From Pseudomonadaceae bacterium (lineage in GTDB: Bacteria; Pseudomonadota; Gammaproteobacteria; Pseudomonadales; Pseudomonadaceae), in NCBI GenBank assembly GCA_030602315.1, contig JAUVZY010000010.1, positions 35,205 through 99,204 on the forward strand: a stretch of 64,000 nucleotides of DNA, in the 5' to 3' direction. Each line of letters begins with the position of its first letter. Position 1 is the stretch's first letter. The translations under genes were made by a program, and so were the position numbers. Under the pieces are notes generated by a model. That model searched no databases. It was given only the letters and a program-made list of their open reading frames with translations, and was not told the origin of the DNA. Shown here in pieces: positions 38,338 to 48,037 of the stretch.

Positions 38338-38659
38338 CCACGGCCAGCACACCCAGACTGGCGGTGTAGAGCACGGTGGCCGGGATGCCCAACAGCAACC
38401 CCGCCGCCGCCAGCCGCCAACCCCATACGCCCGGCAGCGCGAAACCCAGCAGCGCCGACGCCAGGGCACCCCAGCCCAGCACGCCCCAGTGAATGGTCAA
38501 CCCCAGCGCACCCCGCAACTGACACTCCCAGCGCGCAGGTTCGAGTACGCAGATGCCGACCCATTGGCCGTCTTCCATCAGCGAAAACCGCAACAGATAA
38601 CTGAGCGCCAGCCAGCCGGGCAGCACCAGCAACAGCAACAACGTGCGAGAACGAAACAT
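38306..38659 (-). CDS. Small multi-helix membrane protein, unknown
   Basis: A 117-residue protein from the ATG at 38659, with three or four hydrophobic helices (LLLLLVLPGWLALSYLL, IHWGVLGWGALASALLGFAL, LAAAGLLLGIPATVLYTASL). An extracytoplasmic loop contains two cysteines in CVLEPARWECQ that could form a disulfide. It converges on and overlaps the GH17 gene by 32 bp, and is divergent from the alpha/beta hydrolase gene. No family recognised. Confidence 0.55.
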   Translation of the reverse strand: MFRSRTLLLLLVLPGWLALSYLLRFSLMEDGQWVGICVLEPARWECQLRGALGLTIHWGVLGWGALASALLGFALPGVWGWRLAAAGLLLGIPATVLYTASLGVLAVVTASLRLVRR

Positions 38660-38756
38660 GGCGGCAGACCCGAAGGAAAAATCGCGCCAGAATAGCCAGC
38701 CTGCCACCACTTGCAAGCGCTGGCGCTTTTGCCGGCGGCGCACCGGGAATCTTTTG

Positions 38757-40046
38757 ATGCCGTACCGACTGCTCCTGCTTGCCGTCTTGCTGTTCAGTCC
38801 GCTGGCCGGTGCCAACGACCCTCGCCCCCAGGATTACGGCTACCCCCTGACCAACCCCTTCACCGCCACCATCGTCAACACCCCGCCCGGCGTACAGGCA
38901 AGCCTGCCGGATCCGGCGAGCATCGATCAGGCGGACTACGCCGTGCGCCTGCCGAAACTGCGCGAGCAAGCCCTGCCCGACGCCTTCTGGGCGGTACGCA
39001 CCCTGCGCTACCGCCTTGCCCGACAGGATCGATCCGCCCCGCTGGTGTTCCTGATCGCCGGTACCGGTGCGCCGTATGACAGTCGCCTGTCGGAAACACT
39101 CAAGCTGGTCTTTTACCAGGCTGGCTACCACGTGGTGCAGCTGTCCTCGCCCACCAGCTTCGATTTCATGGCCAGCGCCTCGCGCCTGGCCACGCCCGGC
39201 TACATGCCCGAGGACGCCCGCGACCTGTACCGGGTGATGAAGGCGATTCGCGCCCGGCACACCGATCTGCCGGTCAGCGATTTTCGTCTGGCCGGCTACA
39301 GCCTCGGTGGGCTGCACGCGGCGTTCGTTGCACAGCTGGACGAAACCGAACAGGCCTTCAACTTCCGCCGCGTGCTGCTGCTCAACCCCCCGGTGGACCT
39401 GTATGCCTCGGCGCGAAATCTCGACCGCCTGGTACAGGTGAGGCTGCCCGAGAGCGAACAGGACGCCAACTTCTACGAGCAGGTGCTGGACAAGCTCAGC
39501 CGTTACTTTCGTGCGCGCGGGCACATCGACCTCGACGCCGCCCTGCTGCATGAATTCCAGCGCTCGCCCTATCAACTGTCGAACGAACAGATGGCCATGC
39601 TGATCGGCGCGGTGTTTCGCCTGAGCGCGGCGGACATCGCCTTCGCCTCCGATGCGATCAACCGTCGCGGCCTGTTCCTGCCGATCTCCGCGCCACTGGG
39701 CATCGGCAGCAACCTCGAGCCGCTCTATAAACAGGCGCTGACCTGCGATTTTCGCTGCTATATCGACCGCCAGCTGCTGCCCATGTGGCGCGAACAGTTC
39801 GGCGGCGGCGCCGCCGCGCAGCTGGTGGCACAGACCGGCATGCCGGCGCTGGAGGATTTTCTCGCCCGCTCGCCGCAGATCGCCGTCATGCACAACGCCG
39901 ACGACCTGATCCTGAGTCCGGGCGACCTGAGCTTTCTCAAGCGCACCTTCGGCCCGCGCCTGCGGCTTTATCCGTACGGCGGGCATTGCGGCAACTACAG
40001 CTACCCCACCAACGTGCGCGACATGCTGGAGCTTCTGCGTGACTAG
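38757..40046 (+). CDS. Periplasmic alpha/beta-hydrolase-fold protein linked to MlaA
   Basis: A 429-residue exported protein. The ATG at 38757 opens a signal peptide (MPYRLLLLAVLLFSPLAGA). The nucleophile elbow is Ser182 in FRLAGYSLGGLHAAF, and a likely His is in YPYGGHCGNYS near the C-terminus. The late AVMHNADDLILSPGDL supplies a candidate acid. This fits a serine hydrolase of the lipase/esterase superfamily. The next gene, mlaA, starts 8 bp before this one ends, so both are made together. I infer action on lipids, not proven. Some databases label relatives as protein kinases, but no kinase motif is visible. Confidence 0.7.
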   Translation: MPYRLLLLAVLLFSPLAGANDPRPQDYGYPLTNPFTATIVNTPPGVQASLPDPASIDQADYAVRLPKLREQALPDAFWAVRTLRYRLARQDRSAPLVFLIAGTGAPYDSRLSETLKLVFYQAGYHVVQLSSPTSFDFMASASRLATPGYMPEDARDLYRVMKAIRARHTDLPVSDFRLAGYSLGGLHAAFVAQLDETEQAFNFRRVLLLNPPVDLYASARNLDRLVQVRLPESEQDANFYEQVLDKLSRYFRARGHIDLDAALLHEFQRSPYQLSNEQMAMLIGAVFRLSAADIAFASDAINRRGLFLPISAPLGIGSNLEPLYKQALTCDFRCYIDRQLLPMWREQFGGGAAAQLVAQTGMPALEDFLARSPQIAVMHNADDLILSPGDLSFLKRTFGPRLRLYPYGGHCGNYSYPTNVRDMLELLRD

Positions 40047-40812
40047 GCTCTTCCCGCTTCTGCTGCTGGCGCTGCTGGCCAGTCCCCTGGCCGCCCAGCC
40101 CGCCGCCGCCGACGACGACGACGGCTTCACCGATCCGCTGGCGCAGCTGGCGTTCGACGATGGCGAGGAGCGCCGGGTGTTTTTGCGCTCGACCTTCGAC
40201 GCCATCGACGTGCCCGACCCGTTCGGCGGTCTCAATCGGCACATCTACCACTTCAACTACGGGCTCGATCGCTGGGTACTGCTGCCGGCGGTGCAGGCCT
40301 ACCGCAACGTGACACCGCGCCCGCTGCGCAGCGGCATCGGCAACTTCTTCAACAACCTCGGCGACCTGGGCAACCTGGCCAACAGTGCCCTGCAGCTCAA
40401 GGGTCGGCGCAGCATGCAGACCACCGCCAGGCTGCTGTTCAACACCATTCTCGGCGTCGGCGGACTCTTCGACCCGGCCACCCGCATGGGCCTGCCGCGC
40501 CAGGCCGAGGACTTCGGCCAGACGCTCGGCTTTTACGGCGTCGGGCCCGGCCCGTATCTGGTGCTGCCGGTGCTGGGGCCGTCGAACCTGCGCGACGCCG
40601 GCGGCCTGCTGGTGGATTTCGGCGCCTCGCGGGCATTCGATCCTCTGGGCTACAACGCGCTGAGCGACGAGCATCTGGCGCTGCCCGTGCTGCGCGCGAT
40701 CGACATCCGGCACCGCACGCCGTTCCGTTACGGCCAGCTCAACTCACCGTTCGAATACGAGCAGGTGCGCTACATCTACACCCGCGCACGTGACCTGCAG
40801 ATCGCCGACTGA
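40039..40812 (+). CDS. mlaA: MlaA/VacJ-family outer-membrane lipid asymmetry protein
   Basis: A 257-residue MlaA-family protein. The GTG at 40039 has GGAG 7 nt upstream and opens a signal peptide. NRHIYHFNYGLDRWVLLPAVQAYRNVTP, FFNNLGDLGNLANSALQ and LGVGGLFDPATRMGLP are family signatures. MlaA extracts mislocalised phospholipid from the outer leaflet of the outer membrane. Unlike E. coli MlaA there is no lipobox Cys: the signal sequence ends SPLAAQPAAA, so it appears to be a signal peptidase I substrate. It overlaps the hydrolase gene by 8 bp. Confidence 0.92.
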   Translation: MTRLFPLLLLALLASPLAAQPAAADDDDGFTDPLAQLAFDDGEERRVFLRSTFDAIDVPDPFGGLNRHIYHFNYGLDRWVLLPAVQAYRNVTPRPLRSGIGNFFNNLGDLGNLANSALQLKGRRSMQTTARLLFNTILGVGGLFDPATRMGLPRQAEDFGQTLGFYGVGPGPYLVLPVLGPSNLRDAGGLLVDFGASRAFDPLGYNALSDEHLALPVLRAIDIRHRTPFRYGQLNSPFEYEQVRYIYTRARDLQIAD

Positions 40813-40906
40813 TCGATTCGCTCGATAGGATCGCGGCAAAAGCTCGACCCACGCCGGGCACCGCCCGCCCTACGCTGCCCCCATCACCAGCACGGAGGTA
40901 CACCAG

Positions 40907-41758
40907 ATGAGCTTGCGTGAACTGCTTTCCGTCCATACCGGGCGCGCCACCTCGGACGGCGCCGGCGTGCGGCTGATCCGGGTGTTCGGCGGCGCCGGCA
41001 TCGAACGCTTCGATCCGTTTCTGATGCTCGACGAGTTCGGTTCGGACAACCCCGACGAATACATCGCCGGCTTCCCGCCGCACCCGCATCGCGGCTTCGA
41101 GACCGTCACCTACATGCTCGAAGGCAACATGCGCCACGAGGACCACCTGGGCAACGTCGGTCGTCTGCGCAGCGGCGGCGTGCAATGGATGACCGCCGCG
41201 CGCGGCATCGTGCACAGCGAAATGCCCGAGCAGGAACACGGACGGATGCGCGGCTTCCAGCTGTGGCTCAACCTGCCCGCGCGCGACAAGCTGGGCGAGC
41301 CGGGCTACCGCGACTTCGCCCCCGAGGAAATCCCCTGGGTAGAACTTCCTGGCGGGGTGCGCGCCGGAGTGATCGCCGGGCAGCTACGGGTCGGCGGCAT
41401 CATCGAGGACGGTGCGGTGCAGCGCCCCGTCAGCGAGCCGCAGCTAGTCGACCTCACGCTGCCGGCCGGCGCGGCAGTCGCGCCGGAACTGGCCGACGGC
41501 CTGCGCGCGCTGCTCTATGTCTACGAGGGCGAGCTGATACTCGAGGGACAGGCGCAGCGCTTCGGTGCCGGCCAACTGCTGCGCCTGGGCGACGCCGGAG
41601 CGCTGCGGCTGTCCACCGAGCATGGCGCGCGCGTGCTGCTGCTGGCCGGGCGCCCGCTGGGCGAGCCGATCGTGCAGTACGGCCCGTTCGTGATGAACAC
41701 CCGCGAGCAGATCGAGCAGGCCTTGGACGACTACCGCAACGGCCGATTCGTCGCCTGA
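40907..41758 (+). CDS. Pirin family protein
   Basis: A 283-residue bicupin. The N-terminal cupin has FPPHPHRGFETVTYMLEG, with the metal-binding His pair and Glu, and the PPHPHRG motif typical of pirin. A second cupin follows from about 180. Bacterial pirins have shown quercetinase activity or interact with metabolic enzymes. GGAGG lies before the ATG. It ends 2 bp from the convergent lpxL. Confidence 0.9.
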   Translation: MSLRELLSVHTGRATSDGAGVRLIRVFGGAGIERFDPFLMLDEFGSDNPDEYIAGFPPHPHRGFETVTYMLEGNMRHEDHLGNVGRLRSGGVQWMTAARGIVHSEMPEQEHGRMRGFQLWLNLPARDKLGEPGYRDFAPEEIPWVELPGGVRAGVIAGQLRVGGIIEDGAVQRPVSEPQLVDLTLPAGAAVAPELADGLRALLYVYEGELILEGQAQRFGAGQLLRLGDAGALRLSTEHGARVLLLAGRPLGEPIVQYGPFVMNTREQIEQALDDYRNGRFVA

Positions 41759-41760
41759 CG

Positions 41761-42687
41761 CTAGTCGCGGTAAAGGCTCGGCTCGCCTTCGGGCCGGGTC
41801 TTGAAGCGCCGGTGCGCCCAGAGGTACTGCTCGGGCCGCGGGCTCACCGCCTCCTCGATCCAGCGGTTGATGCGCAGGCAGTCGGCTTGCTCGCTTTCAC
41901 CGGGGAAATCCTCCAGAGGCGGATGGATCACCAGGCGATAGCCCGACCCGTCGGCCAGGCGCTCCTGGGTAAACGGCACCACCCTGGCCTTGCCGAGGCG
42001 AGCGAACTTGGTGGTGGCAGTGACGGTGGCCGCCGGAACGCCGAACAGCGGCACGAACAGGCTCTGCTTGCGGCCGTAGTCCTGATCCGGCGCATACCAG
42101 ATGGCGCGGCCGCTGCGCAGCGACTTCATCATCGTGCGCACGTCTTCGCGCTCGATCGCCGTGGCGTCCTGATTGTGGCGCTCGCGCCCGCGCCGCTGGA
42201 TGAAATCGAACAGCGGGTTCTTGTGTTCGCGGTACATGCCGTCGATGGTGTGATGCTGGCCCAGCAACGCGGCGCCGATCTCCAGGGTAGTGAAATGCAG
42301 CGCCATCAGGATGGCGCCCTGCCCCTCGGCCTGCAGCCTTTGCAGGTGTTCGAGCCCCTCGACATGCGCCAGCCGGGCCAGCCGTGCCTTCGGCCACCAC
42401 CAGCTCATGGCCATCTCGAAAAAGGCGATACCGCTGGAGGCGAAATTCTCCCGGAGCACCCGCTCGCGCTGCTCGGCCGACCAGGCCGGGAAGCACAGTT
42501 CCAGGTTGCGCCCGGCGATGCTGCGCCGCGAACGCGCGAAGCGATACATCAGGCTCCCCAACCCGCGCCCCAGCCACAGCAGCGCAGGGTACGGCAACCG
42601 CGTGAGCAGCCAGAGCAACCCGAGCCCCAGCCACAGGGGCCAGAAACGTGGATGAAGAAAACCAGGGCGAAAACGCGCGCGTTCCAT
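41761..42687 (-). CDS. lpxL: Lipid A late acyltransferase (LpxL/HtrB family)
   Basis: Inner-membrane enzyme of 308 residues that adds a secondary acyl chain (usually laurate) to Kdo2-lipid IVA. The start MERARFRPGFLHPRFWPLW at 42687 is typical of the LpxL group. The catalytic H-x4-E is in MALHFTTLEIG, and the later MYREHKNPLFD and WYAPDQDYGRKQSLFVPLFG are LABLAT-family motifs. It is divergent from minC over 165 bp. LpxM and LpxP paralogues cannot be fully excluded. Confidence 0.9.
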   Translation of the reverse strand: MERARFRPGFLHPRFWPLWLGLGLLWLLTRLPYPALLWLGRGLGSLMYRFARSRRSIAGRNLELCFPAWSAEQRERVLRENFASSGIAFFEMAMSWWWPKARLARLAHVEGLEHLQRLQAEGQGAILMALHFTTLEIGAALLGQHHTIDGMYREHKNPLFDFIQRRGRERHNQDATAIEREDVRTMMKSLRSGRAIWYAPDQDYGRKQSLFVPLFGVPAATVTATTKFARLGKARVVPFTQERLADGSGYRLVIHPPLEDFPGESEQADCLRINRWIEEAVSPRPEQYLWAHRRFKTRPEGEPSLYRD

Positions 42688-42852
42688 GGACGATCCGAAA
42701 CGGTTCAAAGGGCGTGATTCTACGATGAATCGCCGCTAATGACTGCGCGCGGCAGTGTCGGCGGGCTCATCGGTTGCCGGAGGGCAGCTGAGCCTTGCAG
42801 GCGCCGCCTCGCCCCGCTATAAGTCCTCGCCTCTTTTTATCGCAGGCAGACC

Positions 42853-43614
42853 ATGAGCCAAGCCGACTTTCTCGACCAAGATCCCGTGTTCCAGCTCAAG
42901 GGCAGCATGCTCGCCATCACGGTGCTGGAACTAACCCGGAACGACCTGGCCCGACTCGACCGCCAGCTCGCCGCCAAGGTCGAGCAGGCGCCGCAGTTCT
43001 TCAGCAACACCCCGCTGGTGCTGGCCCTGGACAAGCTGCCCGACACGGCCGCCGAGCTGGATTTGCCGGCACTTTTGGCGATCTGCCGCAAGCGCGGCCT
43101 GCGCACACTGGCGATCCGCGCGCGACTGCGCAGCCATCTGCTCGCGGCGCGCGCCCTCGATCTGCCGGTGCTGCCGCCTTCCAACGCCAAGGCCCGTCCG
43201 ATCGACCCCGCACCGGCACCCGCCGCGGCCCCTGCACCGTCGCCCGAACCGCCCAAGCCGGCCAAGCCCGCCGAGCCCGAATACCGTCCGACGCGGATGG
43301 TCACCACGCCGGTGCGTGGCGGCCAGCAGATCTACGCCCAGGGCGGCGATTTGATCGTGATGGCGCCGGTTAGTCCGGGCGCCGAGCTGCTCGCCGACGG
43401 CAACATCCACGTCTACGCACCACTGCGCGGCCGGGCCCTGGCCGGCATCAAGGGCGATGCGAACGCGCGCATTTTCTGCCAGAACCTCGGCGCCGAAATG
43501 CTGTCGATTGCCGGTCGCTACAAGGTCGCCGAAGACCTGCGCCGCGATCCGCTCTGGGGCGGTGCCGTGCAGGTCACCTTGTCCGGCGATGTGTTGAACA
43601 TCACCGGTCTTTAA
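42853..43614 (+). CDS. minC: Septum site-determining protein MinC
   Basis: FtsZ inhibitor of 253 residues. The N-terminal domain (about 1-105) has [15 protein letters not shown], the linker is Ala/Pro-rich (about 115-145), and the C-terminal beta-helical domain has [17 protein letters not shown] and [18 protein letters not shown], the segment that binds MinD. First gene of minCDE, which keeps division at mid-cell. Confidence 0.95.
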   Translation: MSQADFLDQDPVFQLKGSMLAITVLELTRNDLARLDRQLAAKVEQAPQFFSNTPLVLALDKLPDTAAELDLPALLAICRKRGLRTLAIRARLRSHLLAARALDLPVLPPSNAKARPIDPAPAPAAAPAPSPEPPKPAKPAEPEYRPTRMVTTPVRGGQQIYAQGGDLIVMAPVSPGAELLADGNIHVYAPLRGRALAGIKGDANARIFCQNLGAEMLSIAGRYKVAEDLRRDPLWGGAVQVTLSGDVLNITGL

Positions 43615-43708
43615 CGGATACTTCCGCCATTTTTCCAGCACTCCACGGACCCTCCCGCCGCAAGCAGTAAGCCGGGCGTCCGTCCATCTTTTATTAGGGT
43701 AGAAAACC

Positions 43709-44524
43709 TTGGCCAAGATCATCGTAGTCACCTCCGGCAAGGGCGGCGTCGGCAAGACCACCTCCAGCGCGGCCATCGGCACCGGTCTCGCCCTGCGCGG
43801 CCACAAGACCGCCATCATCGACTTCGACGTGGGCCTGCGTAACCTCGACCTGATCATGGGCTGCGAGCGCCGCGTGGTGTATGACTTCGTCAACGTCATC
43901 CAGGGCGATGCCACCCTGGCGCAGGCACTGATCAAGGACAAGCGCCTGGAGAACCTCTACGTGCTGGCTGCCAGCCAGACCCGTGACAAGGACGCGCTGA
44001 CCCAGGAAGGCGTGGAAAAGGTCATCAACGAGCTGTCCGAGCAGTTCGAGTACGTGATCTGCGACTCCCCCGCCGGCATCGAGAAGGGCGCGCACCTGGC
44101 GATGTATTTCGCCGACGAAGCCATCGTCGTCACCAACCCCGAGGTGTCCTCGGTGCGCGACTCCGACCGCATGCTGGGCCTTCTGGCGAGCAAATCGCGC
44201 CGTGCCGAGAAAGGCCAGGAGCCGATCAAGGAGCACCTGCTGCTGACCCGCTACAACCCCGAGCGCGTGGTCAAGGGCGAGATGCTCGGCGTCGAGGACG
44301 TCGAGGAAATCCTCTCCATCCGCCTGCTGGGCGTGATCCCCGAATCCAAGGCCGTGCTCAAGGCGTCCAACCAGGGCATCCCGGTGATCCTCGACGAGGA
44401 AAGCGATGCCGGCCAGGCCTACAGCGATGCCGTCGACCGCCTGCTGGGCAAGACCGTCGAGCACCGCTTCCTCGACGTGAAGAAGCCGGGCTTCCTGCAA
44501 CGCCTGTTCGGAGGAAAAGAATGA
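43709..44524 (+). CDS. minD: Septum site-determining ATPase MinD
   Basis: Membrane-cycling ATPase of 271 residues. It starts with TTG at 43709, after AGGGT, reading [20 protein letters not shown]; no ATG or GTG is available at the right place. The deviant Walker A is at residues 10-17 with the signature Lys11. The C-terminal amphipathic targeting sequence [12 protein letters not shown] is present. It overlaps minE by ATGA. Confidence 0.96.
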   Translation: MAKIIVVTSGKGGVGKTTSSAAIGTGLALRGHKTAIIDFDVGLRNLDLIMGCERRVVYDFVNVIQGDATLAQALIKDKRLENLYVLAASQTRDKDALTQEGVEKVINELSEQFEYVICDSPAGIEKGAHLAMYFADEAIVVTNPEVSSVRDSDRMLGLLASKSRRAEKGQEPIKEHLLLTRYNPERVVKGEMLGVEDVEEILSIRLLGVIPESKAVLKASNQGIPVILDEESDAGQAYSDAVDRLLGKTVEHRFLDVKKPGFLQRLFGGKE

Positions 44525-44775
44525 ACCTCTTCGACTTCTTCCGCGAGCGCAAGAAGCAGACGCCGGCCGCCATCGCCAAGGAGCGCCTGCAGATCATCGT
44601 CGCCCACGAGCGCGGCCAGCGCTCGGAGCCCGACTACCTGCCGGCCCTGCAGAAGGAGCTGGTCGAGGTGATCCGCAAGTACGTCAACATCGACAACGAC
44701 CAGGTGCAGGTCGCCCTGGAGAACCAGGGCAGCTGCTCGATCCTGGAGCTCAACATCACCCTGCCGGATCGCTGA
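44521..44775 (+). CDS. minE: Cell division topological specificity factor MinE
   Basis: An 84-residue protein, typical MinE length. [20 protein letters not shown] is the N-terminal membrane/MinD-binding part, and the C-terminal beta domain begins around [18 protein letters not shown]. It stimulates MinD ATPase and drives the pole-to-pole oscillation. It overlaps minD by 4 bp. Confidence 0.96.
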   Translation: MNLFDFFRERKKQTPAAIAKERLQIIVAHERGQRSEPDYLPALQKELVEVIRKYVNIDNDQVQVALENQGSCSILELNITLPDR

Positions 44776-44843
44776 TCCGGCGCGCGCCGGGAGCCCGCCT
44801 CCCGGCCCTGCCCTCGCGGCAACCGCCCTCCCGTAGTGATTCC

Positions 44844-45479
44844 ATGCCGCTGACCTCGATCCAGATCGTCCATCAGGACGATGCCCTGCTCGTCATCAAC
44901 AAGCCCACCTTGCTGCTCTCGGTGCCCGGTCGCGCCGAGGACAACCGCGACTGCCTGGTCACTCGCCTGCAGGAAAACGGCTATCCCGAAGCGCGCATCG
45001 TGCACCGGCTGGACTGGGAGACCTCGGGCCTGATCGTGCTGGCGCGCGACGCCGACAGCCATCGCGAGCTGTCGCGTCAATTCCATGACCGCGAGACGGA
45101 AAAGGCTTACACCGCCCTGTGCTGGGGCGAGCCGGAGCTCGATAGCGGGCGCATCGAATTGCCGCTGCGCTATGACCCGCCGACCAAACCGCGTCATGTG
45201 GTGGACCACGAACTGGGCAAGCACGCCCTGACCTTCTGGCGGGTGATCGAACGCTGCGGTCACTACAGCCGTGTGGAGCTGACGCCGATCACCGGCCGCT
45301 CCCATCAGCTACGGGTGCACATGCTGTCGATCGGTCATCCGCTGCTCGGCGATCGCCTCTACGCCCACGATCAAGCACTGGCCGCCCACGACCGCCTCTG
45401 CCTGCACGCCAGCCTGCTGGCACTGACCCATCCGCAGACCGGCGAACGGATGCGCTTCGAGAGCGCCGCGCCGTTCTAG
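44844..45479 (+). CDS. rluA: RluA-family rRNA/tRNA pseudouridine synthase
   Basis: A 211-residue enzyme. The catalytic Asp is in IVHRLDWETSGLIVLAR, the RluA-family motif HRLD, and the conserved ITGRSHQLRVHMLSIGHPLLGD follows. The lack of an S4 domain fits the short RluA subgroup (23S U746 and tRNA U32 in E. coli) better than RluC or RluD. Located right after minCDE. Confidence 0.9.
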   Translation: MPLTSIQIVHQDDALLVINKPTLLLSVPGRAEDNRDCLVTRLQENGYPEARIVHRLDWETSGLIVLARDADSHRELSRQFHDRETEKAYTALCWGEPELDSGRIELPLRYDPPTKPRHVVDHELGKHALTFWRVIERCGHYSRVELTPITGRSHQLRVHMLSIGHPLLGDRLYAHDQALAAHDRLCLHASLLALTHPQTGERMRFESAAPF

Positions 45480-45593
45480 CGGCAAGCCCTCCAGGCTCCA
45501 TGCCGGCAGGCAAAAGCGCGTCTGGCCGGCGACATGCGGCAGGCGGCCGCCTCAATACGTTAGACTCGCACGCATCTCTGTGTGGAGCTGCCG

Positions 45594-46883
45594 ATGCGCG
45601 ACGAACTCAATCAGGGCCTGATCGATTACCTCAAGGCCTCGCCGACCCCCTTCCATGCCACCCGCACCCTCGCCCAGCACCTGCGCGCCGCCGGCTTTGT
45701 CGCCCTCGATGAGCGCGACGGCTGGCAGGTCAAGGCCGGCGGGCGCTACTACGTCACCCGCAACGATTCCTCGATCATCGCCTTCCAGCTGGGCAGCAAG
45801 CCGCTGCTGGAGAGCGGCATCCGCCTGGTCGGCGCGCATACCGACAGCCCCTGCCTGCGCGTCAAACCGCAGCCGGAACTGCAGCGCCAGGGCTTCTGGC
45901 AGCTGGGGGTGGAAGTCTACGGCGGCGCGCTGCTCGCCCCCTGGTTCGACCGCGATCTGTCGCTCGCCGGGCGCGTCACCTTCAGCCGTGACGGACGCAT
46001 CGAAAGCCGGCTGATCGACTTCAAGGCGCCCATCGCGGTGATTCCGAACCTGGCGATCCATCTGAATCGCGAGGCCAACCAGGGCTGGGCAATCAACGCG
46101 CAGAACGAGCTGCCGCCGATCCTGGCGCAGATCGGCGGCCAGGAAAGCCCGGACTTTCGCGCATTGCTCGCCGATCAGCTGGCGCGCGAGCACGATCTGG
46201 TGGCCGACGTGATGCTGGACTACGAGCTGAGCTTCTACGACACCCAGCCCGCCGCCGTAGTGGGTCTGCATCAGGATTTCATCACCGGCGCGCGGCTGGA
46301 CAATCTGCTGTCCTGCTACGCCGGCCTGCAGGCGCTGCTCAAGGCCGGGCCGGAGGAGACCTGCGTACTGGTGTGTACCGACCACGAGGAAGTCGGCTCG
46401 AGTTCCTGCTGCGGCGCCGACGGCCCGTTCCTCGAGCAGACCCTGCGCCGCGTGCTGCCCGAGGGCGACGCCTTCGTGCGCATCATCAACCGCTCACTGC
46501 TGATTTCCGCCGACAACGCCCATGCGGTCCACCCCAACTACGCCGACAAGCACGACGCCAACCACGGCCCCAAGCTCAACGCCGGCCCGGTGATCAAGGT
46601 CAACAGCAACCAGCGCTACGCGACCAGCAGCGAAACGGCAGGATTCTTCCGCCATCTGTGCCTGGCCGAAGAGGTACCGGTGCAGTCCTTCGTGACCCGT
46701 AGCGACATGGGCTGCGGCTCTACCATCGGCCCGCTCACCGCCAGCCAGCTGGGTGTGCGCACCGTCGACATCGGCCTGCCCACCTTCGCCATGCACTCGA
46801 TCCGCGAACTGGCCGGCAGCCACGATCTGGCCCATATGGTGAAAGTGCTGACGGCGTTCTTCACCAGCGCCGACCTGCCCTGA
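45594..46883 (+). CDS. apeB: M18-family aspartyl aminopeptidase
   Basis: A 429-residue metallopeptidase. The ATG at 45594 has GGAG immediately upstream. Zinc ligands are in [33 protein letters not shown] and the C-terminal [10 protein letters not shown]18 peptidases remove N-terminal acidic residues from peptides. A strong bidirectional terminator follows. Confidence 0.93.
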   Translation: MRDELNQGLIDYLKASPTPFHATRTLAQHLRAAGFVALDERDGWQVKAGGRYYVTRNDSSIIAFQLGSKPLLESGIRLVGAHTDSPCLRVKPQPELQRQGFWQLGVEVYGGALLAPWFDRDLSLAGRVTFSRDGRIESRLIDFKAPIAVIPNLAIHLNREANQGWAINAQNELPPILAQIGGQESPDFRALLADQLAREHDLVADVMLDYELSFYDTQPAAVVGLHQDFITGARLDNLLSCYAGLQALLKAGPEETCVLVCTDHEEVGSSSCCGADGPFLEQTLRRVLPEGDAFVRIINRSLLISADNAHAVHPNYADKHDANHGPKLNAGPVIKVNSNQRYATSSETAGFFRHLCLAEEVPVQSFVTRSDMGCGSTIGPLTASQLGVRTVDIGLPTFAMHSIRELAGSHDLAHMVKVLTAFFTSADLP

Positions 46884-46898
46884 GCCCCGGTGAAAACG

Positions 46899-46927
46899 AA
46901 AAGGGGTAGCACGCGCTACCCCTTTTT
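46899..46927. terminator. Bidirectional terminator between apeB and the quinone oxidoreductase gene
   Basis: AAAAGGGGTAGC at 46899-46910 pairs with GCTACCCCTTTT at 46915-46926 around a 4-nt loop. The A-run on the left and T-run on the right allow termination from both strands, and the two genes converge on it. Confidence 0.92.
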
Positions 46928-46945
46928 CATGCCCGTGCCGGACGA

Positions 46946-47908
46946 TCAGGCGAGCGAAGGATCGATCACCAGCGCCAGCTTGCCGCTCACCGTGTTGCTG
47001 GCCAGCGCGGCGAAGGCCGCTTCCACGTCGCGGATCGGGTAGCTGCGCTCCAGGCGCGGCGACAGCTTGCCCTGGCCGAACAGCGGCCAGACCTTCTGTT
47101 CCAGATCGGCCATCAGGCGGGCCTTGGAGTCGGCGCTGCGGCTGCGCAAGGTCGAGCCGATGATGCTGATGCGCTTGGTCAACAGGCGCGCCAGATCCAG
47201 GTTGGCCTCGCGCCCGCCCATCAGGCCGATGATCACCCAGCGCGCATCCTGCCCCAGCAGCTGCAGGTTCAGCTGGGCGTACTTGGCACCCACCGGGTCG
47301 AGCACCACATCGAACGGCGCGAAGTCGCGCAGCGCTTCCAGCCCGTCGCCGCGCAGCACCCCGCCCTGCGCGCCGAGCGATTCGCAATAGGCCAGCCGGT
47401 CGGCCGAGCCCACGCTCACCCAGCACGGATTGCCGAACGCCTTGCACAGCTGGATACCGGCCGAGCCGACGCCACTGGCACCGGCGTGCAGCAGCACTTT
47501 TTCACCCGGCTGCAACCCGGCCAGGCAGAACAGATTCAGCCAGGCGGTGGCGTACACCTCGGGAACCGCCGCCGCCTCGACCAGCGAGAGCCCGGGCGGG
47601 ATCGGCAGCGCATGGCGCTCGTCCACCACCACCTCCTCGGCCATGCCGCCGCCGGCGAGCAGGGCGCAGACCCGGTCGCCGACCTTCCAGCGGCTGGCGG
47701 GCCCGGCTTCGGCAACCACACCGGCACATTCGAGTCCAAGGATATCGGTAACGCCAGGCGGCGGCGGGTACAGCCCGGCACGTTGCAGCAGGTCGGCGCG
47801 GTTGAGGCCGGCTGCGGCGACACGAATGCGGATCTGCCCCTCACCGCAGGTCGGGGCCGGACGCTCGCTCCACTCCAGCTGTCCTTCAACGCCTTGCAAT
47901 GCCTTCAT
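46946..47908 (-). CDS. NAD(P)H-quinone oxidoreductase-like medium-chain dehydrogenase
   Basis: A 320-residue enzyme of the zinc-independent quinone-reductase (QOR/PIG3) group. The start at 47908 follows TGGAGG. GLNRADLLQRAGLYPPPPGVTDILGLE is the PIG3/QOR signature, and VLLHAGASGVGSAGIQLCKAFG the nucleotide-binding loop. It likely reduces quinones with NADPH. It is divergent from prc. Confidence 0.88.
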   Translation of the reverse strand: MKALQGVEGQLEWSERPAPTCGEGQIRIRVAAAGLNRADLLQRAGLYPPPPGVTDILGLECAGVVAEAGPASRWKVGDRVCALLAGGGMAEEVVVDERHALPIPPGLSLVEAAAVPEVYATAWLNLFCLAGLQPGEKVLLHAGASGVGSAGIQLCKAFGNPCWVSVGSADRLAYCESLGAQGGVLRGDGLEALRDFAPFDVVLDPVGAKYAQLNLQLLGQDARWVIIGLMGGREANLDLARLLTKRISIIGSTLRSRSADSKARLMADLEQKVWPLFGQGKLSPRLERSYPIRDVEAAFAALASNTVSGKLALVIDPSLA

Positions 47909-48037
47909 GCTGCCTCCATATTGAGTCGAGATCACTTGAGTCTATGGCTCACTGGCCTGGCCGGACGCGAGGATACGCGTACCGCCCTTCCATCTGCCGG
48001 TTTGGTACTGTAACCGGCGCACAACCGATGGCCTACT

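Noticed and set aside
38064..40244. A long minus-strand open frame spanning GH17, hydrolase and mlaA genes.
   Set aside because: It crosses three well-supported plus-strand genes, has no recognisable motif, and reflects the GC-rich codon bias.
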